Below are positions 1 to 6,514 of a stretch of 8,764 nt of DNA, piece after piece. The translations under genes and the position numbers were made by a program. This DNA comes from Candidatus Borrarchaeota archaeon. Its GTDB lineage: Archaea; Asgardarchaeota; Sifarchaeia; Borrarchaeales; Borrarchaeaceae. Positions within the stretch are counted from its first letter, which is position 1. Every line of letters begins with the position of its first letter. Location: contig JAEORY010000143.1 of assembly GCA_016840645.1 (NCBI GenBank), positions 1 to 8,764 on the forward strand, in the 5' to 3' direction. The notes beneath the pieces were generated by a model. That model did not search any database, was not told the origin of the DNA, and saw nothing but the letters and a program-made list of their open reading frames with translations.

Positions 1-225
1 TAGAAAAGGACCTAAACTCCAGATGAGTGATATGCTGATGGTTATGAAAAAGATTATAGTAGCGAAACCTTTAGCTCCAGCAGAAATTTCTTCTGGTGAT
101 AAATCTAAATCTTCATAATAACTGCATGGATTTATCAAATTAGAAGGACAAAATCGTTTTCCTAATAACTTGAAGGGCTGAACTGCGAATATTTTACATA
201 AACTCAATGGAAGGTTCGACAACAA
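1..225 (-). CDS. Type II/IV secretion system F-family membrane protein (TadC/FlaJ-like), N-terminal part
   Basis: This is the first 75 codons of a minus-strand gene that leaves the window at its left edge. The frame is open back to a stop at 243-241. The best start is TTG at 225, preceded by AAAGAGGGAT (240-231), nearly the same ribosome-binding site as the ATPase upstream. The visible protein has a polar N-terminus, then LSPEEISAGAKGF (about residues 42-54), then a hydrophobic segment (about 54-75, rich in I, F, L, S and W) that looks like the first transmembrane helix. It begins 30 bp after the ATPase stop on the same strand. In archaeal pilus and archaellum systems this is the usual place for the polytopic platform protein that anchors the motor ATPase. 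The family call rests mainly on this context and on the helix after an acidic 'LSPEE' linker. TTG at 222 is an alternative start. Confidence 0.6.
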   Translation of the reverse strand, partial: MLSNLPLSLCKIFAVQPFKLLGKRFCPSNLINPCSYYEDLDLSPEEISAGAKGFATIIFFITISISLIWSLGPFL

Positions 226-255
226 CTTAAATCCCTCTTTCTAGCACTAAACTTA

Positions 256-1851
256 TTAAATCAACTCTATGACGTGATTATAGAGTATAGGCCAATTTAT
301 TCTACCATATGCTCTTAATTGTTTGAGTTTCTCGGCATGTAGTCCGTGAAATACTCTTACATTGAGTTGAGGATCGAATAAGTGATTTTGCACTAAATAA
401 TTAAGCAATTCAATGTATGTAGACATTTCTTCAACGAATTCTTCCAAATTTAACCGTTCCACGCTTCTGATCTCTCTTAAGGTGGGAGTATCAAACAATT
501 CAGAAACCTTTTTTGCCAATTGTGTATCCAGGTTAAAGGTGTCGCATAACTGTACTTTGTGAATTTTCAAATCGATCTCCAAGATTGAATCGGCGCCTCC
601 ATAAGGCTTTGTCACTTCGCTGACCCGTCTTACCCTGCGAACCAGTTTATGATGATAATATGCCCTCATAAAGATGATGAGGTCCAAAGTTAACAGATTA
701 ATGGGGGCAATTCCATGATGTTCTACCCAGCGGACGATTAGGTTCTCGGGTGACGAGGCGTGGCAGGTTTGGATAAGGTGCAATCCTGCGGTAAGGGCGT
801 GAAACACAGCTTGTGAATGTTCTTGAGTCTGGATTTCCCCTAAGAAGACATAATCAGGCGAACGATGCAATAATTTCACGATTTCCTTACTTTTACTTCT
901 TGAAGTGTTCTTGCCTCCGAAGGGGATGACTTGTAAACGTACCTGGTGTTTATCGTAATTATGTTGAGGAACACTCTCAATCACATCCTCGATGGTGATT
1001 TTTCTCCACTCAGGGGGGGTGATCAGGTCCAGTGCATTGACCAGTGTGGTTTTACCCGAATTAGGTTCCCCAATGACCGTAATGTTACGGCGGCGCACCA
1101 GTGCAAAATACAAGTAAGCAGCGATTTCTACAGGAAGGGTACCATTATCTACTAATTCTGGCAGAGTAAAAGCCTTACGTTTTAGTTTACGTACGTCTAA
1201 ATGAAGACCATCGGCTGCCAGAGGGGCGATATCCATTGAGGTACGAACATGAAAGCGATCCGTTATCAACTCCGTCTTGATAGAGGGGTTGCTTTCGTCC
1301 AGTAGAAGACCGCTTTCATAGCGTAATCGCGTTTTTATGCGTTCTAAGTCATCAACCGACAAGATTACTGTGGTTTTACACCGTCCAAAGGTGCGATGAT
1401 CTAAATAGAGTTGAGTGTTGGGACAATCTAAATAAAACTCCTCGATATGTTCATCCATAAGAAAAGGAGCAATTTCATAAATACCAATGAGTTTATAGCA
1501 GGCGAGTTCTATCAAATCATCTAAATTTTTCATAGTTTTAAATTCAGGATAGTGTTGGTAAATATATTCTTCAACAAGAACCTTTCTGCTATTGAAAAGT
1601 TCCTGTAAACTATAAAAGCGAGGATCTAAGGAGTTGCGATTGATATTGTTCTCTGTGATCACATTCCCTGCAAGGTTTTTAGAAATGGATTCAATGATCT
1701 CACCAAAGGGTGAAGTCTCAGACAAAGTAGTGTACGTATAAAGTGCTTCGCTGGTGTATTTTCCAGCACTTTCATAAATTTTAATGTGATATGGACCTAT
1801 AGTATAGTGTTCAACAACTTTAGAGTCATATCGAGACTTTGAAATCGTCAT
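256..1851 (-). CDS. Type II/IV secretion system motor ATPase (FlaI/GspE2/TadA-like)
   Basis: A 531-aa hexameric motor ATPase that would power assembly of a type IV pilus-, archaellum- or Tad-like filament at the inner face of the membrane. The C-terminal RecA-like half shows the full family set: Walker A GEPNSGKTT (261-269), Asp box ITIEDVIE (about 285-292), Walker B YVFLGEI (334-340) and His box GLHLIQTCHASS (356-367). Ahead of it, PELVDNGTLP (231-240) matches the linker that precedes Walker A in archaeal FlaI-type ATPases. The N-terminal 220 residues are the less conserved N-domain, and no GspE tetracysteine zinc motif is present. Length fits the archaeal family. The start is ATG at 1851, behind AAGAGGGATATA (1863-1852). 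The next gene downstream is a likely TadC-like platform protein with an almost identical Shine-Dalgarno, so the two probably form one transcript. Which filament it builds (archaellum, adhesion pilus or Tad) cannot be decided here, because no pilin gene is in view. Confidence 0.9.
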   Translation of the reverse strand: MTISKSRYDSKVVEHYTIGPYHIKIYESAGKYTSEALYTYTTLSETSPFGEIIESISKNLAGNVITENNINRNSLDPRFYSLQELFNSRKVLVEEYIYQHYPEFKTMKNLDDLIELACYKLIGIYEIAPFLMDEHIEEFYLDCPNTQLYLDHRTFGRCKTTVILSVDDLERIKTRLRYESGLLLDESNPSIKTELITDRFHVRTSMDIAPLAADGLHLDVRKLKRKAFTLPELVDNGTLPVEIAAYLYFALVRRRNITVIGEPNSGKTTLVNALDLITPPEWRKITIEDVIESVPQHNYDKHQVRLQVIPFGGKNTSRSKSKEIVKLLHRSPDYVFLGEIQTQEHSQAVFHALTAGLHLIQTCHASSPENLIVRWVEHHGIAPINLLTLDLIIFMRAYYHHKLVRRVRRVSEVTKPYGGADSILEIDLKIHKVQLCDTFNLDTQLAKKVSELFDTPTLREIRSVERLNLEEFVEEMSTYIELLNYLVQNHLFDPQLNVRVFHGLHAEKLKQLRAYGRINWPILYNHVIELI

Positions 1852-2106
1852 TATATCCCTCTTATAGACATTTTTTATTTTTGGAGGGAATAAATTTAAT
1901 ATTTATTTGAAATCTCTTCTAGATCTTTAAATGATGGGATAAAGAGATTCAAGAATCGTTTTCCAAAAGGTTATAAATAGTCCCCGATTTTTTAAAAAAT
2001 ACAAGTCAGTTTACGCAGCTTAATTGAGGTTTCAGGTGAAAATATCTGAAAATGCGCCGAAATGATTTTTATAGTTAAAGTGAACACAATCAATGGGGAA
2101 GATATA
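1852..2106. promoter_or_regulatory. Divergent intergenic region between secretion ATPase and pcc1
   Basis: This stretch of about 255 bases holds no convincing gene. It should contain promoters for the ATPase (leftward) and pcc1 (rightward). Visible elements are a minus-strand AT-rich TATA-like stretch at 1895-1910; an 8-bp inverted repeat AATCTCTT (1911-1918) / AAGAGATT (1942-1949); a good plus-strand TATA-like box TTATAAATA at 1971-1979; a perfect 14-bp palindrome ATTTTTTAAAAAAT at 1987-2000; and a second TATA-like TTTTTATAG at 2066-2074 that would place transcription start close to the pcc1 ribosome-binding site GGGGAAGA (2095-2102). Function is inferred from position only. Confidence 0.4.
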
Positions 2107-2367
2107 TTGAACATGCCATATAAAATGGATCTAAGAATGGTCTGTTCAGATTTAGAAACCACAAATATAATATATAACATTTTATTGCCCGAAATAAAGA
2201 CTTTCTCTTCACAGAGGGCAAAAATAGATTTTTCTGTTGAAATAACTAAAAGAAGTATAAAGTTCTTTATCGAATCGGCTGATATCACTGCCTTGCGTTC
2301 AACAACTAATTCTATTTTAAAACTTATTGTTTTAATACAGGATCTTCACAAAACAATACAATTATGA
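2107..2367 (+). CDS. pcc1: KEOPS complex subunit Pcc1 (CTAG/Pcc1 family)
   Basis: A small protein (86 aa from TTG 2107) resembling Pcc1, the dimerising subunit of the KEOPS complex (Kae1, Bud32, Cgi121, Pcc1). KEOPS makes the N6-threonylcarbamoyladenosine (t6A) modification of ANN-decoding tRNAs in the cytoplasm. The recognisable parts are an N-terminal strand, the helix segment NIIYNILLPEI, an alternating beta region (AKIDFSVEI, SIKFFIES), and the family's C-terminal helix pattern DITALRSTTNSILKLI, which corresponds to the usual 'DLSALRAxLNSYLRLI'. The frame is open from ATG 2062, but residues encoded there precede the Pcc1 fold and lack a Shine-Dalgarno. GGGGAAGA at 2095-2102 fits TTG 2107 best, with ATG 2113 as an alternative (84 aa). 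It neighbours eL43, prefoldin beta and a DHH protein, as in many archaeal genomes. It converges on the eL43 gene. Confidence 0.75.
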   Translation: MNMPYKMDLRMVCSDLETTNIIYNILLPEIKTFSSQRAKIDFSVEITKRSIKFFIESADITALRSTTNSILKLIVLIQDLHKTIQL

Positions 2368-2390
2368 AGAATTAGATCTTTTTGGTCGTT

Positions 2391-2410
2391 GATTTTAAAA
2401 AACAGAAAAG
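2391..2410 (-). terminator. Oligo-T transcription terminator of the eL43 gene
   Basis: Read on the minus strand, the sequence 17 bases after the eL43 stop is CTTTTCTGTTTTTTAAAATC, two T clusters without a strong hairpin. This is the kind of U-rich tract at which archaeal RNA polymerase terminates. It lies between two converging genes. A shorter T5 run on the plus strand (2379-2383) could serve pcc1. Confidence 0.45.
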
Positions 2411-2427
2411 AATGTTGAATTTATTTG

Positions 2428-2697
2428 CTATTTCATTTCTCGAATACGTCTGGTCGACCTTAAAACAACTTTGCCAATATCTGTTAGTGGAATATAAGCA
2501 CCGCCAGTGAACGTATATCCACATTTCTTGCATTTCCATATTCCTATACTTTTCCTTTTAACAGCTTTAATGTCACATCTGGGACATTTATGTGGTTGTT
2601 TCATCTTTTCTTCAATTCTTTTCACTCGCATTCTTATTGTTGAACCATATCTTGCTCCAAATCGTCCTGCGCTACCAACCTTTTTTGTTCGTCCCAT
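2428..2697 (-). CDS. rpl37ae: 50S ribosomal protein eL43 (L37Ae)
   Basis: An 89-aa zinc-ribbon protein of the large ribosomal subunit, shared by archaea and eukaryotes. The N-terminus [18 protein letters not shown] is the standard opening of the family. A basic helix follows (about 22-36), then a CxxC-CxxC zinc ribbon with Cys38, Cys41, Cys56 and Cys59, and the typical ending with GGAYIP and a basic tail. ATG 2697 is the right start: it follows GGTGAG (2706-2701) at 4 nt, whereas the in-frame GTG at 2706 overlaps that Shine-Dalgarno. It is transcribed from the opposite strand to its neighbours pcc1 and prefoldin beta. In many archaea these genes lie in one direction, with rpoP beside eL43; no rpoP is visible here. 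Confidence 0.95.
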   Translation of the reverse strand: MGRTKKVGSAGRFGARYGSTIRMRVKRIEEKMKQPHKCPRCDIKAVKRKSIGIWKCKKCGYTFTGGAYIPLTDIGKVVLRSTRRIREMK

Positions 2698-2742
2698 AAA
2701 ACTCACCTAAGCCGTTCTTAAAAAGTTTTTCGTTATCAGCCA

Positions 2743-2753
2743 GCTTATAAAAC
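2743..2753 (-). promoter_or_regulatory. TATA-like box for the eL43 gene
   Basis: The minus strand reads GTTTTATAAGC here. Transcription about 25 bases downstream would begin near 2720 and leave a leader of about 24 nt containing the GGTGAG ribosome-binding site. A second minus-strand-compatible TATA-like sequence lies at 2763-2771. The assignment rests on spacing only. Confidence 0.45.
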
Positions 2754-2762
2754 TTCTTACAA

Positions 2763-2831
2763 TTTATAAATCTAACTAAGCAATTCTACACAAAAACTCA
2801 TATTAATAAAGATCAGCAACACGTGTATAAG
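2763..2831 (+). promoter_or_regulatory. Candidate promoter region for prefoldin beta
   Basis: Three AT-rich TATA-like sequences lie ahead of the prefoldin gene: TTTATAAAT (2763-2771), TATTAATAAA (2801-2810) and TGTATAAG (2824-2831). The last would give a very short leader ending in the Shine-Dalgarno at 2856-2863. The first is symmetric enough to serve the divergent eL43 gene as well. Which is used cannot be told from sequence. Confidence 0.3.
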
Positions 2832-2855
2832 AGGTATTTAATGAGTTTTTTTAAT

Positions 2856-2863
2856 AAAGGAGG
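2856..2863 (+). promoter_or_regulatory. Strong ribosome-binding site fixing a TTG start for prefoldin beta
   Basis: AAAGGAGG lies 7 nt before TTG 2871. It falls inside the longer open frame that begins at GTG 2823 and ATG 2841, so those upstream codons would have to be read through a near-perfect Shine-Dalgarno. This argues that TTG 2871 is the true start. Confidence 0.75.
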
Positions 2864-2870
2864 CGAGATA

Positions 2871-3233
2871 TTGAGTGAAGAGATACCGCAGCAACTACAA
2901 CACCAACTAATGAGACTACAACAAATAGACCAGCAAGTAAAAGTCTTAACTCAACAAAGAACGCAACTTGAACTACAATTAAGAGAGACGGAGAATGCAT
3001 TAAAAGAATTAGAAAGCGCAGAAGAAGATGTTGGCGTTTATAAGTCAATAGGAATGCTTTTAATTAAATCAGATATGAAAAAATTAAAAGAAGAATTAAT
3101 TGATAAGAAAGAAACTTTAGATATGCGAATAAAAACATTACAGAGGCAAGAAGAACGATCAAAAAAACAGAGAGATGAGATGAGAGAGAAATTAGCTCGG
3201 CAAATTCAAGGAGAACCAGGAACTGCAGCGTAA
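2871..3233 (+). CDS. pfdB: Prefoldin subunit beta (GimC)
   Basis: A 120-aa subunit of the archaeal prefoldin (GimC) chaperone, an alpha2-beta4 'jellyfish' that holds unfolded proteins and hands them to the thermosome. It shows the expected architecture: an N-terminal coiled coil (about 8-50, rich in Q, L and E), the beta-hairpin region VYKSIGMLLIKSD (about 56-68), then a second coiled coil (about 70-108) containing ELIDKKETLDMRIKTL and RQEE. A short flexible tail follows. Length is usual for archaeal beta subunits. TTG is preferred over GTG 2823 or ATG 2841, which would add an unneeded N-terminus with an AAAGGAGG motif inside it. It lies beside Pcc1, eL43 and a DHH protein, matching a conserved archaeal neighbourhood. 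Confidence 0.93.
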   Translation: MSEEIPQQLQHQLMRLQQIDQQVKVLTQQRTQLELQLRETENALKELESAEEDVGVYKSIGMLLIKSDMKKLKEELIDKKETLDMRIKTLQRQEERSKKQRDEMREKLARQIQGEPGTAA

Positions 3234-3252
3234 GAGCAGCTTTAATATGAAG

Positions 3253-3260
3253 TATAAAAA
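3253..3260 (+). promoter_or_regulatory. TATA-like box before the DHH phosphoesterase gene
   Basis: TATAAAAA is followed after about 25 bases by a likely start region near 3282, giving a leader of about 35 nt with GGGGG at 3306-3310. This would allow the gene to be expressed separately from prefoldin beta, although only 83 bp divide them. Confidence 0.35.
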
Positions 3261-3279
3261 GAGTTACATTAAGTATTCC

Positions 3280-3287
3280 TTTTTTTT
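3280..3287 (+). terminator. T8 tract, possible terminator after prefoldin beta
   Basis: Eight consecutive T residues lie 46 bases after the prefoldin stop without a convincing hairpin, as expected for archaeal intrinsic termination. It overlaps the presumed start of the following transcript, so it may be only partly effective. Confidence 0.35.
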
Positions 3288-3316
3288 AGCATTCTTATCT
3301 AATTTGGGGGCAAAAT

Positions 3317-4333
3317 ATGAATTATTTCAAAACATTTTTAGAAATACTTAATGAAGTTTGTCCCAAAAAGATTTGCATACTATGTCATCAAAATGCAGAT
3401 CCAGATGCCATTTGTAGTGCATTTGCACTATCAGGACTTCTAAAGAGGCTTATTCCTGAAGTTAAAATACAAAGTTTTTCAGATGGACTAAGTAAAATAT
3501 CTAAGAAAGTTGTAAAAAACCTAAAAATGCATATTTCTGCTGGATACGATCTTAATGAGTGTGATTTATACTTCTTAGTAGATACTAGTAATTTTGAACA
3601 GTTAGGAGCCCTTAAAGACCATTTAAGTGAAGTATCTGAGCCAATTATAATAGTAGATCATCATCAATGTCATCCCGAAGGTAAAAAAATCTCAAGCCTA
3701 TATATACATGATGAATCCGTATGTTCAGCATGCGAAATAGTTTATAATCTCTATAAGAAATTAAATATTATTCCTAGACCTTTAGATGCTTATGCGTTAT
3801 TAATTGGCATCACTTACGATTCAAGACATTTCATATTAGGTACTCCAGACACTTTTGAGTCCGCTATAACATTAATGCGTCTTGGTGCTAATTATGAAGA
3901 GACTATTGAACTTCTGAGAAGCACATTGGACTATTCAGAACGTATTGCAAGATTAAAGGCTGCAAAACGTCACAAAATACACATTATAGAAGGATGGATA
4001 ATTGTCGTTTCAAGAATAAGTGCATTTGAAGCATCAGTGGCAAGATCCCTACTTGATCTTGGAGCTGATATAGCGCTAGTAGCCTCAGAAAAAAAGAAAG
4101 AAAGAAATGTTAGAATTAGCGGTAGAGCAAAAAGAGGAATAACACGAGAAACGGGGCTAAATTTAGGTACGATATTTCAAAAAATTGGTCCACTTATTAA
4201 TGGTGAAGGAGGAGGTCATCAAAACGCAGCAGGTTGTAACGGAACGACTAATCTAGACGCTGGAATAAAAGAAATATTAACAGTAATTAAAAAAAGTCTT
4301 ACAAAAAAAGGAGATATCATTCCAGAGAATTAA
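3317..4333 (+). CDS. DHH/DHHA1 family phosphoesterase (NrnA/RecJ-like)
   Basis: A 338-aa manganese-type phosphodiesterase of the DHH subfamily 1, predicted to degrade short oligonucleotides, cyclic dinucleotides or single-stranded nucleic acid in the cytoplasm. Conserved motifs appear in order: HQNADPDA (24-31, motif I), LVDTSN with Asp89 (motif II), VDHHQCHP (113-120, the DHH motif III), and ITYDSRHF with Asp168 (motif IV). The C-terminal DHHA1 domain carries GGGHQNAAG (298-306), the substrate-binding glycine-rich loop, preceded by VRISGR (265-270). All metal ligands are present, so it should be active. ATG 3317 follows GGGGG (3306-3310) at 6 nt. Proteins of this family often sit beside prefoldin beta and Pcc1 in archaea. 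The exact substrate (nanoRNA, pAp, c-di-AMP or DNA) cannot be decided from sequence. Confidence 0.88.
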   Translation: MNYFKTFLEILNEVCPKKICILCHQNADPDAICSAFALSGLLKRLIPEVKIQSFSDGLSKISKKVVKNLKMHISAGYDLNECDLYFLVDTSNFEQLGALKDHLSEVSEPIIIVDHHQCHPEGKKISSLYIHDESVCSACEIVYNLYKKLNIIPRPLDAYALLIGITYDSRHFILGTPDTFESAITLMRLGANYEETIELLRSTLDYSERIARLKAAKRHKIHIIEGWIIVVSRISAFEASVARSLLDLGADIALVASEKKKERNVRISGRAKRGITRETGLNLGTIFQKIGPLINGEGGGHQNAAGCNGTTNLDAGIKEILTVIKKSLTKKGDIIPEN

Positions 4334-4335
4334 CA

Positions 4336-4393
4336 TCAAAGATTCAAATATGCTAGTTATCTTCGCTATAGATATTATTTTATCTCAAAGATT
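4336..4393 (+). repeat. Short direct repeats TCAAAGATT...ATATGC upstream of the ECF operon
   Basis: TCAAAGATT occurs at 4336-4344 and again at 4385-4393, each followed within 1 to 3 bases by ATATGC. The copies are 49 bp apart, between the DHH stop and ecfA1. They could be regulator-binding half sites for the transporter operon, or chance in AT-rich DNA. Confidence 0.3.
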
Positions 4394-4401
4394 GATATGC
4401 C

Positions 4402-4432
4402 TTTTTTATTTCAATTATAGAGAATCAATTGA
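4402..4432 (+). terminator. T6 tract and small hairpin between DHH gene and ECF operon
   Basis: A T6 run at 4402-4407 is a plausible archaeal terminator for the DHH gene. Directly after it TCAATT (4411-4416) and AATTGA (4427-4432) can pair across a 10-nt loop. The segment TCAATTATAG (4411-4420) may also serve as a weak TATA-like element for ecfA1. The rest of this 161-bp gap shows no gene and no recognisable riboswitch. Confidence 0.3.
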
Positions 4433-4494
4433 AGATCTAGGCGTATCGGAACAAATTATTGTTAATCTATAAGAAATGCAAGGAAACGAAAATT

Positions 4495-5370
4495 ATGGAG
4501 AATATTATTCAAATTAGCGATTTAGAATTTAGTTACGGCACCTCTAAACAGCCAGCTATTCACGGAATCAATTTGAACGTTAATAAAGGAGAATATGTTG
4601 TGATAGCAGGCCTTAGCGGTTGCGGAAAGTCAACATTTTGCCGATGTATCAATGGTCTTATCCCACATTTTTATAGATCGGGTATTATGAAAGGAAGCGT
4701 CATGGTTGATGGACTAGATACACGAGAGCATCCTCTCTACGAAATAACTCAAAAGGTGGGAATGGTTTTTCAAGACCCCGAATCACAATTAATGTCGCTA
4801 ACAGTTGAACGTGATCTTGCATTTGGTCCTGAAAACCTTGGGCTTCCACGAGAGGAGATTAGAGCACGTGTAGAAGAAGCTTTAGAATTAACACAAATTC
4901 AACATTTAAGAGAAAGAGCCCCTCATGAACTTTCAGGAGGAGAACAGCAACGTGTAGCAATAGCAAGCGTATTAGCGCTCAAACCAAAGATACTAGTGTT
5001 AGATGAACCTACCGCTAATTTAGATCCTGTGAGTGCAGTCGCTATACTTGATATAATCGAAAATTTACGAGTCCAGAAGAAAATAACTGTAATAATCGTT
5101 GAACATCGACTTGATTTAGTACTTCAAAGTGCTACTCGATTTCTTATTATACATGATGGGGCGCTTGTATTTGACGATAAACCTGAGAAGTTAATAGCGA
5201 AAAATATTACACCAGATGAGATATATGGAGTTCAAATACCTTCGTTAGTTCGGTTATTTATGCAATTGATTAACGAAGGGATTCCTATTAAACAAATTCC
5301 GTTTAATGTACCACAGGCTGCATCAGTTATTTTGAAAGAACTGGGGTTAATTAGGAGTTCATCAGAATGA
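4495..5370 (+). CDS. ecfA1: ECF transporter ATP-binding protein A1
   Basis: A 291-aa ABC ATPase of the energy-coupling factor type (CbiO/EcfA family). It pairs with a second ATPase and the membrane scaffold EcfT to drive vitamin or metal uptake through an S component. Motifs: Walker A GLSGCGKST (39-47), Q-loop VFQDPESQL (91-99, the FQxPExQ form typical of ECF ATPases), signature LSGGEQQR (146-153), Walker B ILVLDE (166-171) and switch His204 in VEHR. The C-terminal part with YGVQIPSLVRLF is also usual for EcfA proteins. The start is ATG 4495 behind AAGGA (4480-4484); an in-frame TTG at 4459 would only add a basic 12-residue extension. It overlaps ecfA2 by ATGA. The transported substrate is unknown because no S component or riboswitch is visible. 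Confidence 0.92.
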   Translation: MENIIQISDLEFSYGTSKQPAIHGINLNVNKGEYVVIAGLSGCGKSTFCRCINGLIPHFYRSGIMKGSVMVDGLDTREHPLYEITQKVGMVFQDPESQLMSLTVERDLAFGPENLGLPREEIRARVEEALELTQIQHLRERAPHELSGGEQQRVAIASVLALKPKILVLDEPTANLDPVSAVAILDIIENLRVQKKITVIIVEHRLDLVLQSATRFLIIHDGALVFDDKPEKLIAKNITPDEIYGVQIPSLVRLFMQLINEGIPIKQIPFNVPQAASVILKELGLIRSSSE

Positions 5371-6188
5371 GTATTGTAGTTGAAAATATCGAATATACAT
5401 ATCCCACTGGTGTCACAGCGCTAAATGATGTTTCTCTTAAAATAAATAAGGGGACTTACATCGCAATTATGGGTGCAAACGGTGCTGGAAAAACGACATT
5501 AATAAAACATTTTAATGGATTACTAAAACCTACTAAAGGGAAGGTTCTTGTAAATGAAATAGAAACAACAACACGTTCTGTTGCTGAAATGGCGAAAATT
5601 GTAGGATTCGTTTTTCAGAATCCAGATCATCAACTATTTTTAACAACAGTAGAAGAAGAAATTAAATTTGGTCCAACAAATTTTGATATTCCAGAAGATC
5701 AGATTCAAAAGGATATGGAAAGAGTTTTAATGTTTTTAAATCTTAAAAACATTCTCAAACGCTCACCATTTTCTTTAAGTGAAGGAGAAAGAAAAAGAGT
5801 AGCATTAGCCTCAGTACTTGTAATGAATCCTGAAATTCTCATCCTTGATGAACCAACAATGGGGCAAGATGCAATACAAAAAAGAAATATTGCAAAAATA
5901 ATATCAGAGTTAAACCAACAAGGACGAACAATTGCTATAGTAACTCATGATGTTGAATTTGTAGCAGAATACCAACCTCGCGTTATTTTGATGGGCGAAG
6001 GCCGCATAATCGCAGATGGGGAGGCTAAAGATGTATTGACAAACTTAGAAGCAATGGCTCGAACAAAACTTCGCCCACCACAAATTACAGCATTAGCCTG
6101 GGAAATCGCAAAACAAGAAGAATCCTTTCCGAAGGATCTAATTTCAATTACTGAAATGAAAACAAAATTGTTGGGACTCGGGCGGTAG
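5367..6188 (+). CDS. ecfA2: ECF transporter ATP-binding protein A2
   Basis: The second ABC ATPase of the ECF module, 273 aa, translationally coupled to ecfA1 by an ATGA overlap. Motifs: Walker A GANGAGKTT (36-44), Q-loop VFQNPDHQLF (82-91), signature LSEGERKR (137-144, with Glu in place of the first Gly of LSGGE), Walker B LILDE (158-162) and switch His194 in THD. The altered signature against a canonical one in A1 suggests asymmetric ATP sites, as in heterodimeric ECF ATPases. The last codons are affected by the insertion downstream. The gene now ends GGA CTC GGG CGG TAG, whereas joining to the far side of the insert gives GGA CTC GGA TAA, so the protein differs from its presumed ancestral form by one extra C-terminal Arg. 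It should therefore still be functional. Confidence 0.92.
   Translation: MSIVVENIEYTYPTGVTALNDVSLKINKGTYIAIMGANGAGKTTLIKHFNGLLKPTKGKVLVNEIETTTRSVAEMAKIVGFVFQNPDHQLFLTTVEEEIKFGPTNFDIPEDQIQKDMERVLMFLNLKNILKRSPFSLSEGERKRVALASVLVMNPEILILDEPTMGQDAIQKRNIAKIISELNQQGRTIAIVTHDVEFVAEYQPRVILMGEGRIIADGEAKDVLTNLEAMARTKLRPPQITALAWEIAKQEESFPKDLISITEMKTKLLGLGR
6173..6181 (+). repeat. Left 9-bp direct repeat flanking the insertion (GGGACTCGG)
   Basis: GGGACTCGG lies in the last codons of ecfA2 and recurs exactly at 8268-8276, just before ecfT. The match is exactly 9 bp: the bases on either side differ. It is most simply a target-site duplication or recombination core made when the intervening DNA inserted. 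Confidence 0.7.
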
Positions 6189-6295
6189 TCGTTTTGGTTC
6201 CCGGTAAGAGCAGAATATTATAGCATTGAAAGAGATTATATATTTGTTCTAAGAACCAGCTTTGAGTGAACATTTTCCTTTTAAATATGTCCCCC

Positions 6296-6514
6296 TTACT
6301 CAATAAAATAGAGTGTGACTCTTGGCGATTGGTGGAGGAATTTGAGGGTTTTTTGTTCTTGAATAAACTGAATCAATTCTACCAACGGCTTTAGAGAGCG
6401 ATGACTTATGCCGGTTTTCTCAACGATCTCTTTGGTGCGAATAAATGGATTTGACCCATTTTCATCAAGCGTGTCAAAAAGTATTTTTACGATCTCAAGC
6501 AATGAGCGTTTCAT
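6296..6514 (-). CDS. Small winged-helix/HTH-like protein of the inserted element
   Basis: A 72-aa protein starting at ATG 6514, behind CGGGAAA (about 6527-6521); the TTG at 6520 lies too close to that site. The sequence is a compact helical domain: KRSLLEIVKILFDTL (helix 1), then RTKEIVEKTGISHRSLKPLVELIQFI, which looks like helix-turn-helix with recognition helix SHRSLKPLVEL, and a C-terminal beta-like segment (RVTLYFIE) suggesting a wing. It lies within the insertion and is divergent from the tnpB-like gene, with 206 bp of promoter DNA between them. A plausible role is control of itself and of the TnpB-like gene; a palindrome sits just upstream of its start. It is not similar to the MerR-type head of IS607 recombinases that I can see. 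The family is unrecognised and the DNA-binding call is inferred from pattern. Confidence 0.55.
   Translation of the reverse strand: MKRSLLEIVKILFDTLDENGSNPFIRTKEIVEKTGISHRSLKPLVELIQFIQEQKTLKFLHQSPRVTLYFIE

Noticed and set aside
1992..2288. Minus-strand open frame of 98 codons opposite pcc1
   Set aside because: The plus strand encodes a recognisable Pcc1 fold; the opposite frame has no motif and no good ribosome-binding site.
4334..4494. A cobalamin or other riboswitch controlling the ECF genes
   Set aside because: The gap is only 161 bp, AT-rich, with one short stem and no conserved riboswitch core; archaeal ECF operons seldom use riboswitches.
6173..6188. Truncation of ecfA2 by the insertion
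   Set aside because: All ATPase motifs and the C-terminal region are intact; only the final codons change, adding a single Arg.
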